Source of the DNA: Acidimicrobiia bacterium
Lineage (GTDB): Bacteria > Actinomycetota > Acidimicrobiia > Acidimicrobiales > Aldehydirespiratoraceae
Assembly (NCBI GenBank): GCA_003231645.1
Contig: QIIW01000018.1
Coordinates: forward strand, 1 to 39,559
DNA: 39,559 nucleotides
Reading direction: 5' to 3'
Part shown: one piece after another, positions 33,015-39,559 of the stretch
How the letters are laid out: every line of letters starts with the position of its first letter
Position numbering within the stretch: the stretch's first letter is position 1
The notes under the pieces: generated by a model
Database searches by the model: none
Seen by the model: the letters and a program-made list of their open reading frames with translations, nothing else
What the model was told of the DNA's origin: nothing
Position numbers and translations under genes: made by a program

Positions 33015-33634
33015 GGTCTCTCCTCCTGCACGCGTTGGAGTTCACGCCCCAAGGCCTTGGTGGCCCGATGGGTCAACACCGACATCAACGACCGGTTCAC
33101 GCCCATGGCCCTGGCCGCCTCGTCGTGTTCCAGGCCGGCGAGATACCGGAGCGAGAGAACCCGCTGGTATCTGGGGTTGAGCCGATCGAGGGCGACCCGA
33201 ACCAGCGCGGCACGATCGAAGTCGAGGACCGACTCGATGGCGTCGTCGGTGTCGAAGGAAACCCGGTCGTGGAGACGGTCGACGGCCCGACGGGCACGAT
33301 CACCGCTGCGGCGGCCGCGCCGACGGTGATGATCGGTGACCAGATTCGTGGCGATTCGGAACAGCCATGGGGCGATGCCACCTGGTGTCCATCTGAACCG
33401 GTCGATACCGGCCAGCGCCTTCTCGAATGTGGCGGACGTGAGATCCTCGGCCACTTCACGTGACCCGGTGCGGCGGTAGACGAAGCCGTGGATCGCCCCG
33501 ACGTGACGGCGATAGAGCTCGGCGAAGGCATCGGCATCGTGACGCGCCCGTTCGACGAGCTCTCGCTCGTCGAAGGGCACGGGTTCGTATCGGGACGGTT
33601 CCACCAGTGGGAATACTGCCGCATCCGTCACCAC
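33011..33634 (-). CDS. ECF-type RNA polymerase sigma factor
   Basis: A 207-residue group 4 sigma factor. Region 2 (about 26-100) has DAFAELYRRHVGAIHGFVYRR, EVAEDLTSATFEKAL and WLFRIATNLVTDHHRR; region 4 (about 145-200) has LDRLNPRYQRVLSLRYLAGL and ARAMGVNRSLMSVLTHRATKAL. It is the second gene of a minus-strand operon, between a secreted Fn3-like protein (8 bp upstream) and an anti-sigma-like membrane protein (overlapping). The GTG start at 33634 is followed by a second GTG; either may be used. Confidence 0.9.
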   Translation of the reverse strand: MVTDAAVFPLVEPSRYEPVPFDERELVERARHDADAFAELYRRHVGAIHGFVYRRTGSREVAEDLTSATFEKALAGIDRFRWTPGGIAPWLFRIATNLVTDHHRRRGRRSGDRARRAVDRLHDRVSFDTDDAIESVLDFDRAALVRVALDRLNPRYQRVLSLRYLAGLEHDEAARAMGVNRSLMSVLTHRATKALGRELQRVQEERP

Positions 33635-33642
33635 CCTCCGGG

Positions 33643-34722
33643 TCAGGAGGCCCGAACCGGATCGGGGGCCGGCGGATGCGCCCGCCGGCCGGGCGATCCC
33701 GGTGCCTGCGGGCGATCGACGCGGTGGCCGGGTCGCGCTGGGGCCACATCTACGGGCGGTGCGTCCACCGCGGGGATCGGCGCATCCGACACCGGTGGTA
33801 GCGGACGAATGTCCACCGGGGGAACCGGTCGAGGCCGCGGACCCGGGATGTCGACGTGCTCGGCCCGGCTGCGGCCCACCACCTCGCCGGTGGCATCGAC
33901 CGCGGTGATCGCGTAGACGTAGCGGTGACCGGCGGCCACTTCGGTGTCGACGAAGCGGGTGACATCGAGCCCGGTGCGGGCCACCGCTCCGCGGTCACCT
34001 CCGTCGACGATGCGCCAGAGCACGTAGCCGACCGCGGTCTCGACCTTGGTCGGCGACCACTCGCATCCGATCTCCGGGGCGACATCGGTCGGACCGGTCA
34101 CACGACACTTCAGCCTCATCGGGTCGTCGTGGGCCGGTGGGGCCACCAGGCCGGCCGGAGCGACCGCACTCCTCGCGATGATCGCACCGTCGGCGTCGAG
34201 CCCGAGCACCACGTAGAGATAGCGACCCGGGACCTCGACGGCGGTGTCGAGGTAGGTCGTGACATCGGCGCCCAGTTCGGCGACGAGGTTGCGTTCACCG
34301 TGGTCCGGGCGGATCCTGATGTTCCAGAGCTGCCAGCCGGCGATCGCAGCGTCGTCACGAATCGTCCAGTTGCATTCGACCGAGCCGGCACCGGTGTCGT
34401 CGACGGACCCGAAGCAACGTGCCTTGATCTCATGGGGAACGCCGGGAGGCGTGAGATCGGCCGGTGTCGGCGGCCGATCGGTCTCCACGTGGGGTGAACG
34501 GGGGGCAACCGGCTCCGAGTCCGTCGAGAGGATGGGCGCCGGGGCTGCAGCCGAGGACGGCAGGCCGACCACGGGGCCGGCATCCGGGGCCGAGGACGCT
34601 GCGGGCGGCGGCGAGTCACGGAACGGCAGGTGATCGGGCACGGCAGCGAAGGCCGCCGGCACCACCGCCATCAGGGTCGCGGCCACCAGCAGGCCGATCA
34701 GCGGGGAGAATTTCCGGTGCAT
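33643..34722 (-). CDS. Secreted protein with two fibronectin type III-like modules
   Basis: A 359-residue exported protein. The ATG at 34722 follows AAAGGAC at good spacing and gives a signal peptide with likely cleavage after AAFA (about residue 26); the in-frame upstream extension is not needed. Residues about 95-200 and 203-300 are two Fn3-like modules, each with a paired-cysteine strand (CFGS...CNW; CRVTG...CEW), a WxLWNI or YVLWRIV strand and an RYxYxV/AI segment followed by DxDG or DATG. A proline-rich tail ends the protein. It is the first gene of an operon with the sigma factor and its probable anti-sigma, so its product may be involved in signalling or be a co-regulated surface protein. 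Confidence 0.75.
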   Translation of the reverse strand: MHRKFSPLIGLLVAATLMAVVPAAFAAVPDHLPFRDSPPPAASSAPDAGPVVGLPSSAAAPAPILSTDSEPVAPRSPHVETDRPPTPADLTPPGVPHEIKARCFGSVDDTGAGSVECNWTIRDDAAIAGWQLWNIRIRPDHGERNLVAELGADVTTYLDTAVEVPGRYLYVVLGLDADGAIIARSAVAPAGLVAPPAHDDPMRLKCRVTGPTDVAPEIGCEWSPTKVETAVGYVLWRIVDGGDRGAVARTGLDVTRFVDTEVAAGHRYVYAITAVDATGEVVGRSRAEHVDIPGPRPRPVPPVDIRPLPPVSDAPIPAVDAPPVDVAPARPGHRVDRPQAPGSPGRRAHPPAPDPVRAS

Positions 34723-34743
34723 CGAGAGTCCTTTCGTCCGGAT

Positions 34744-34770
34744 CACGACAATTGCCGCCCGGCACATTCC
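34744..34770 (-). promoter_or_regulatory. Possible ECF-type promoter upstream of the Fn3-sigma operon
   Basis: On the minus strand GGAAT (34770-34766), a 16-nt spacer and GTCGTG (34749-34744) resemble the GGAAC/GGAAT-N16-CGT(T/C) pattern of ECF sigma promoters. This would allow the operon to be autoregulated by its own sigma factor. It is one weak motif match. Confidence 0.25.
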
Positions 34771-34915
34771 ACAACGACGACCACGGTCGGTGATTACACG
34801 CCCGGGTGACGTTCGGTTGCGTTTCTCCCCGTGCTACGGAACAGTGACCTTCTTCCCTAAAGGTCCCGGTCCGGTGTCCATACGGTGAAGACCAGCAGAA
34901 GATCCAGAGGCCATC

Positions 34916-36301
34916 ATGCAGGTGACACCCGAACTCCTGGCTCACCACGACCGACCCGGGCCCCGCTACACGTCCTATCCGACCGCGGTGGAATTCGCCG
35001 ACGACTTCGGGCCCCATGACTATGGACAACGGCTCCGAGAGGCGTCACAGCTCACCATCACGCCTTTGTCTCTCTACGTGCACCTGCCGTTCTGTGAGTC
35101 GCGTTGCTCGTTCTGTGGCTGCCATGTCGTGGTCACCAAGAACACCAGCCTGGCCGACGTGTACCTCGACCGGCTGATCAAGGAGGCCGAGATGGTGTCA
35201 CGCCGTCTCGGCGAGCGCACCACCCTCCACCAGTACCACTGGGGAGGCGGCACCCCCACCTACTACTCTCCCGATGATCTCACCAAGCTCCACATCGCCC
35301 TGCTCACCATGTTCGACATGGCTCCGGGTGCGGAGGTGGCGATCGAGGTCGACCCACGGGTCACCACCGTTGAGCACCTCGGGGTGTTGCGGGGGCTCGG
35401 GTTCAACCGGCTCTCGATGGGCATCCAGGACTTCGACCCCACCGTGCAGGACCTCATCGGACGTCATCAGAGGGTCGAGGAAGCGGTCGAACTCCACACC
35501 GCGGCCCGCGCCATGGGGTTCGAGTCGATCAACTTCGATCTCATTTTCGGCCTACCCGGCCAGACCGACGCGTCGTTCACCCGCACCCTCGAGAAGGTGA
35601 CGGAACTGATGCCCGACCGGTTGGCCGTCTACTCGTTCGCCTACATGCCCGCCAAACAGACCCAGCAGTCCCGCATCGACGAATCCCGCATCCCCGACCG
35701 CGACAGCAAGTTCCGCCTGCTCACCTTGGCGATCGACGCCTTGGTGGAGGCCGGCTACCAGCAAATCGGCATGGACCACTTCGCTCTGCCCGACGACGAT
35801 CTCACCCTCGCCCGGTCCAAGGGCACGCTTTCTCGCAACTTCATGGGCTACACCACCAAGCGTTCGCCCGACGTGGTGGCCATCGGTACGTCCGGCATCA
35901 GCGACGTGCAGGGGGCATACGCCCAGAACCACAAGCGGATGGCCGACTACTACGGTGCGGTCGATGCCGGCGAACTACCGATCGAGCGCGGCATAGCGCT
36001 CAGTCCCGACGACATGGTGAGACGCTACGTAATCACCGAATTGATGTGCAACGGGCGCATCAGCGCCGGAGACGTCGAGTCCCGCTACGACATCTCGTTC
36101 TCCGAGTATTTCGCCGACGAACTGGCAGCGCTCGACGCACCAGGCGGTGCGATCGACGAGGGCCTGGTCGAGATCGCCGGCACCAACCTGCAGGCCACCG
36201 AGCTGGGCGAGCTGTTCATCCGCAACGTCGCCATGGAGTTCGACGCCTACATGGCCGGCCACCGCAACGCGGCCCAACCCCACTTTTCGAGAACGGTCTG
36301 A
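34916..36301 (+). CDS. hemN: Oxygen-independent coproporphyrinogen III oxidase
   Basis: A 461-residue radical SAM enzyme that converts coproporphyrinogen III to protoporphyrinogen IX without oxygen. It aligns with E. coli HemN over its full length, not with the shorter HemW: GPRYTSYPTAVEF at the start, CESRCSFCGC (Cys60, Cys64, Cys67 for the [4Fe-4S] cluster), WGGGTPTY, NRLSMGIQDF, QIGMDHFA and the C-terminal FSRTV. AGAGG lies 5-6 nt upstream of the ATG. It heads an operon with ferrochelatase two bases later, then the oxidase and a nitronate monooxygenase-like gene. Confidence 0.94.
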   Translation: MQVTPELLAHHDRPGPRYTSYPTAVEFADDFGPHDYGQRLREASQLTITPLSLYVHLPFCESRCSFCGCHVVVTKNTSLADVYLDRLIKEAEMVSRRLGERTTLHQYHWGGGTPTYYSPDDLTKLHIALLTMFDMAPGAEVAIEVDPRVTTVEHLGVLRGLGFNRLSMGIQDFDPTVQDLIGRHQRVEEAVELHTAARAMGFESINFDLIFGLPGQTDASFTRTLEKVTELMPDRLAVYSFAYMPAKQTQQSRIDESRIPDRDSKFRLLTLAIDALVEAGYQQIGMDHFALPDDDLTLARSKGTLSRNFMGYTTKRSPDVVAIGTSGISDVQGAYAQNHKRMADYYGAVDAGELPIERGIALSPDDMVRRYVITELMCNGRISAGDVESRYDISFSEYFADELAALDAPGGAIDEGLVEIAGTNLQATELGELFIRNVAMEFDAYMAGHRNAAQPHFSRTV

Positions 36302-36303
36302 TC

Positions 36304-37287
36304 ATGTCCGGGGCTGGGGGGCCGAAACTCGGGATCGTGCTGGCCCAGATGGGCGGCCCCGCCGATCTTGATCAGGTGGAGCCGTTCATCAGGTCGATCT
36401 TCGCCGACCCCGATCTGATCGACGTTCCCGGCCCGGCATGGACCGGCAGCGTGGTGGGCACCATCGTCTCGAAGATCCGCGGTCCGAAGGTGAGATCGTC
36501 GTATCGCAGGATCGGGGGCGGCTCACCGATCCTCGACATCACCCTTGCCCAGGCCCGGGCGGTCACCGAGGAGTTGGGCAACCGCGGCCACGACGCGGTT
36601 GGCGCCGTGGCCATGCGTTACACGCAGCCCGACACGGCCGATGCCGTCGATCATCTGGTCGGTGAGGGTGTCGAGCGTCTGGTGATGCTCCCGCTCTACC
36701 CCCACTACTCGTTCGCCACCACCGGATCGTCCGAGAACGAGCTGTGTCGGGTCCTGGCCCGGCGGCCGACCGGTCTGCCGTTGCGGGTCATCCGTAGCTG
36801 GCACGATCACCCGTCCTATCTCGATCTCCAGGCCGGGCTCGTGACGGACCTGCTCGACCGGCTGCCCAAGGCCGAGCGTGAGGGGGCTGCGGTGGTGTTC
36901 TCGGCTCACGGCCTGCCTCGCAAGCTGGTCGATCGCGGCGACCCGTATCCGGCCGAGATCGCGGCCTCGATGGCGGGGATCATCGAACGGATCCCCTACG
37001 AGATCGACGCCCGTCTCGGCTACCAGTCGCGAACCGGACCGGTGAGGTGGATCGGCCCCGACACGATCGAGGTGATCGAGGAGTTCGCGGCCGAAGGCCG
37101 TGATTCGGTGTCGCTGGTGCCGCTCTCGTTCGTGTCCGACCATATCGAAACGCTCTACGAGGCCGACATGTTGATGGCGGAGGCCGCCGCCAACGCGGGT
37201 ATTCGCCAATATCGTAGAAGCGCCGTGTTCAACGACGGTGAAGGGGTGGGCGAGATGCTCGCCGACATCGTCGAGGAGGCGCTGTGA
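36304..37287 (+). CDS. hemH: Ferrochelatase
   Basis: A 327-residue ferrochelatase that inserts ferrous iron into a porphyrin. LGIVLAQMGGPADLDQVEPF is the N-terminal motif, YPHYSFATTGSS (132-143) is typical, His202 in FSAHGLP is the metal-site histidine, and VSDHIETLYEAD carries Glu282. Only one cysteine (Cys148) is present, so there is no [2Fe-2S] cluster site. It starts two bases after hemN and ends in a GTGA that leads into a short stop-start relay before the next gene. Confidence 0.93.
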   Translation: MSGAGGPKLGIVLAQMGGPADLDQVEPFIRSIFADPDLIDVPGPAWTGSVVGTIVSKIRGPKVRSSYRRIGGGSPILDITLAQARAVTEELGNRGHDAVGAVAMRYTQPDTADAVDHLVGEGVERLVMLPLYPHYSFATTGSSENELCRVLARRPTGLPLRVIRSWHDHPSYLDLQAGLVTDLLDRLPKAEREGAAVVFSAHGLPRKLVDRGDPYPAEIAASMAGIIERIPYEIDARLGYQSRTGPVRWIGPDTIEVIEEFAAEGRDSVSLVPLSFVSDHIETLYEADMLMAEAAANAGIRQYRRSAVFNDGEGVGEMLADIVEEAL

Positions 37288-37321
37288 ACAAGGAAACACC
37301 GTGAGCGAGGAGGCGCTGTGA
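37272..37321 (+). repeat. 16-bp direct repeat forming a relay of mini-ORFs between hemH and the oxidase gene
   Basis: The 16 bases at 37272-37287 (end of hemH) recur exactly at 37306-37321. The TGA of hemH overlaps a GTG at 37284 that reads VNKETP then TGA at 37302-37304; that stop overlaps a GTG at 37301 reading VSEEAL then TGA at 37319-37321, which overlaps the GTG at 37318 of the next gene. Three consecutive GTGA overlaps thus link the genes. The second copy also supplies GAGGAG as ribosome binding site. Confidence 0.75.
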
Positions 37322-38694
37322 GCATCAACCGGGAAGCAGGCTGCTCGATGCCCACCGACGTCGTCGTCGTGGGTGGCGGTTTCTCCGGGCTGCTCACCGC
37401 CGTCGAGTTCGCCCGCAGGGGAATCAGGGCGACCGTGGTCGAGGCCGCCGATCGGCCCGGCGGTGTGGCTCGCACCGTGCGCGAGGACGGCTATCTGCTT
37501 GAACCGGCGGCCGGGACGTTCCTGCTCCCCCACCCCGATCTCAGTCCGATCCTCCACACCGCCGGAATCGAGCTGGTCGAGTCGCCGCCCACCGCCCGAC
37601 GCCGTTGGGTCTTCCGCCACGGCGCCATCCACGAACTCAGGGAGTCGCCCGCGCTGGCTCTGTCGCCGGTGTTGAGCCTGCGGGCCAAGCTCCGCACGTT
37701 GCGCGAGCCCTGGATCCACACTCCCCCACCCGCCCAGGACGAATCGCTGCTTCATTTCGCGTGCCGGCGACTCGGACCGGAGACCGGCACACTCATCGCC
37801 AACGTGATGGCCCACGGGGTGTTCGCCGGCGACCCGTCGGTGATGTCGGCTCGCGCTGCCTTCGACAAGATGGTGGCTCTCGAGGACGAGGCCGGAAGCC
37901 TCATCCGCGGTGGGATGCTCCGCATGAGGTCACGGCCGAAGGGAACACCGAGGGCCACCGCCCGCACCGCTCCCGAGGGTATGGCCTCGGTGGCCGGGGC
38001 TCTCGCCGAGTTCCTGGGCGACCGCTACCGGGGTTCATGGCCGGCGACCTCGGTGCGCCCCGACGGCGACCACTGGATCGTCGAGGGTCCCGAGACCCTC
38101 ACCGCCGACTCGGTCGTGATCGCCTTGGCCCCCGAGGCCGCGTCACGAATCGTGCCCGACGATCTGGCACCGATCCTCACCGACCGCCCGACCGCGCACG
38201 TGGCGATCGTCGGCCTCGGCGCCAGGGCATGCGACATGCCGATTCCTCCCGGCTTCGGTTTTCTCACCGGCCCCGGCGAACCGATCCACGCTCTCGGGAT
38301 GCTTTTCGAGTCGGAGTACGCCGCCAACCGTGCCCCGCAGGGTTGCCGGATGGTGAAGGCGATCTACGGCGGTGACGCCGACCCCCGCATCATGGACCTC
38401 ACCGACGACGAACTCGTTGCCACTGCCACCCGGGAACTCAGTCGGGCCATCGGCGTCGAGGTCAGGCCGTCGTACTCCAAGGTCGTCCGCCAGGCCAGCG
38501 GCATCCCTCAGTATCGGCAGGGACATCCCGCTTGGCTCGAGGAGATCTACACCGCGCTCTGCCGGCACCCCGGTCTGAGGTTCACGGGTTGGGGTTATCG
38601 CGGTATCGGTGTCTCGTCACTGGCCACCGATGCGGTCCGCGTCGTCGACGAAACCATCTTTCAACCAAACTCCCCGATCGGCGCCGTGGCGTGA
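37318..38694 (+). CDS. hemG: Protoporphyrinogen (coproporphyrinogen) oxidase
   Basis: A 458-residue FAD-dependent oxidase of the HemG/HemY family. The dinucleotide motif is VVVGGGFSGLLTAVEFARRG (about 17-36), followed by EAADRPGGVARTV, and the late motif GWGYRGIGVSSLATDA lies near residue 423. Function is six-electron oxidation of the porphyrinogen to porphyrin; substrate identity (proto- or copro-) is not certain from sequence. The GTG at 37318 has GAGGAG upstream, part of a duplicated segment. The stop overlaps the next gene (GTGA). The symbol follows PPOX nomenclature; hemY is also used. Confidence 0.88.
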   Translation: MSINREAGCSMPTDVVVVGGGFSGLLTAVEFARRGIRATVVEAADRPGGVARTVREDGYLLEPAAGTFLLPHPDLSPILHTAGIELVESPPTARRRWVFRHGAIHELRESPALALSPVLSLRAKLRTLREPWIHTPPPAQDESLLHFACRRLGPETGTLIANVMAHGVFAGDPSVMSARAAFDKMVALEDEAGSLIRGGMLRMRSRPKGTPRATARTAPEGMASVAGALAEFLGDRYRGSWPATSVRPDGDHWIVEGPETLTADSVVIALAPEAASRIVPDDLAPILTDRPTAHVAIVGLGARACDMPIPPGFGFLTGPGEPIHALGMLFESEYAANRAPQGCRMVKAIYGGDADPRIMDLTDDELVATATRELSRAIGVEVRPSYSKVVRQASGIPQYRQGHPAWLEEIYTALCRHPGLRFTGWGYRGIGVSSLATDAVRVVDETIFQPNSPIGAVA

Positions 38695-39559
38695 CCCGGG
38701 ATCTGCCCCATATCATCCAGGGCGGCATGGGCGTGGGAGTGTCGGGCTGGCCGTTGGCCAACGCCGTTTCCCGTCGTGGCCACCTCGGGGTCGTGTCCGG
38801 GGTGGCGGTCGACATCGTCCACGCCCGACGGCTCGGTGACGGCGACCTCGACGGCAGTCTGCGCCGGGCCTACGCCGAGTTCCCCGATCAGGGCATCGTT
38901 GCCGACGTGCTCGATCGCTATTTCATCCCGGGTGGACGCCGGCCCGGTGAGCCCTACCGCACCATCACCAAGATGAGCGCCGAACCGCCCGAGCACCTCA
39001 TCTGGCTCACGGTGCTCGCCAACTTCGGCGAGGTTTGGCTGGCGAAGGAACACCACGAAGGGCAGGTGGGTGTCAACTATCTGACCAAGGTGCAGTTGCC
39101 CACCCCCTACGCCATTCTCGGAGCGGTCCTCGCCGGCGTCGATTTCATCATCATGGGCGCCGGTATTCCGATCGACATCCCGCCGATGATTCGGAACCTG
39201 GCCGCCGGGAAGCCGATCCGTCAACGAATCGAGGTGATTGACGCCGACTCCGACTATTTCGTCGACTTCGATCCGCGTTCGGTCGTGGCCGACGGTTGGC
39301 CCCGGCCACGCCCGAAGTTCCTGGCCATCATCTCGTCCAACACACTGGCTTTACGGTTTCGTGGTCGAACGGCCGGTCGCCGGCGGCCACAACGCCCCGC
39401 CGCGCGGCAAGGGCAAGCTCGACGTACTCGGTCAGCCCGAGTACGGACCACGCGACGTGGTCGATCTCGCGAAGTTGACCGAGGTTGGGCTGCCTTTCTG
39501 GTTGGCCGGCGGCTCCGGTCGGCCGGGTCGGCTCGCCGCGGCCCTCGAAGCCGGCGCGG
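38691..39559 (+). CDS. Nitronate monooxygenase-like flavoprotein, 3' partial, with apparent frameshift
   Basis: The GTG overlaps the stop of the oxidase gene (GTGA). The product starts [19 protein letters not shown], an FMN-dependent NMO/FabK-like barrel opening, with later GVNYLTK and [13 protein letters not shown]. At 39350-39352 (TTT) the homologous frame changes: before it [11 protein letters not shown], after it [24 protein letters not shown] and [10 protein letters not shown] in the other frame. Removing one T restores one continuous family sequence to the window edge. Without correction the same frame stays open but codes nonsense. This is a real mutation or a sequence error; the gene also continues beyond the window. 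Family members oxidise nitronates or act as uncharacterised flavin reductases. Confidence 0.78.
   Translation, partial: MTRDLPHIIQGGMGVGVSGWPLANAVSRRGHLGVVSGVAVDIVHARRLGDGDLDGSLRRAYAEFPDQGIVADVLDRYFIPGGRRPGEPYRTITKMSAEPPEHLIWLTVLANFGEVWLAKEHHEGQVGVNYLTKVQLPTPYAILGAVLAGVDFIIMGAGIPIDIPPMIRNLAAGKPIRQRIEVIDADSDYFVDFDPRSVVADGWPRPRPKFLAIISSNTLALRFRGRTAGRRRPQRPAARQGQARRTRSARVRTTRRGRSREVDRGWAAFLVGRRLRSAGSARRGPRSRR

Noticed and set aside
31401..33329. Long plus-strand open frame continuing from the P450 fragment
   Set aside because: Beyond about 31916 it is the complement of the anti-sigma-like and sigma genes and has no P450 similarity.
1..39559. CRISPR arrays, insertion sequences and integration sites
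   Set aside because: No spaced short repeats, transposase or integrase genes, or tRNA-adjacent direct repeats were seen.

Overview
The window is a densely packed, high-GC (roughly two thirds G+C by eye) bacterial chromosome segment. It has 37 intact or edge-truncated genes and one decayed gene. I saw no tRNA, rRNA, CRISPR array or insertion sequence. Gene content suggests an actinobacterium, most likely a deep-branching class such as Acidimicrobiia. Pointers are a MaoC double-hotdog dehydratase, an AfsR-like regulator, a CAP protein carrying SLH repeats, frequent GTG starts, GTGA/TGATG stop-start overlaps, and several genes whose ATG sits 6-8 nt after a TANNNT hexamer (probable leaderless mRNAs). 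This placement is inference, since no taxonomic marker gene is present.

Layout. 1-4649: a nucleoside ABC importer (two permeases, then the start of a BMP-type lipoprotein) diverges from a lipoprotein that fuses a glycerophosphodiester phosphodiesterase to a SurE 5'-nucleotidase; a fungal-type cytosine deaminase follows. 4767-7543: a secreted CAP/SLH protein and a fatty-acid hydroxylase-family membrane enzyme. 7545-10552: an ECF sigma factor coupled to a six-TM membrane protein and an ABC ATPase, then a FetB-like permease. 10533-13500 (minus): HAD phosphatase, MaoC dehydratase and MFS transporter. 13547-19874: methyltransferase, OsmC protein, FAD monooxygenase, a large NB-ARC/winged-helix regulator and an SDR.

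19936-27526 is a nucleoside catabolism locus. Cytidine deaminase and thymidine phosphorylase on the plus strand converge on a minus-strand operon of purine nucleoside phosphorylase, phosphopentomutase-like enzyme, deoxyribose-phosphate aldolase, aldehyde dehydrogenase, and a second aldehyde dehydrogenase that lacks its catalytic domain. With the importer and nucleotidase at the left end, the window could take extracellular nucleotides to phosphate, free bases, glyceraldehyde-3-phosphate and an acetaldehyde-derived acid.

27609-31260: C69-type peptidase, an unrecognised protein, a class III aminotransferase and a small membrane protein. 31280-31916: a degraded cytochrome P450. 31932-34722 (minus): a secreted two-module Fn3-like protein, a second ECF sigma factor and a FecR/anti-sigma-like membrane protein with an eight-residue repeat. 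34916 to the end: a late heme operon (true HemN, ferrochelatase, protoporphyrinogen oxidase) translationally coupled to a nitronate monooxygenase-like gene that shows an apparent frameshift.

No stretch over 300 bases lacks a gene. The longest gaps, 14369-14547 and 34723-34915, are divergent promoter regions. The most unusual items are the GDPD-SurE fusion, the catalytic-domain-deleted dehydrogenase in the deoxyribose operon, the ECF sigma/ABC-type module, and the duplicated stop-start relay between hemH and the oxidase.
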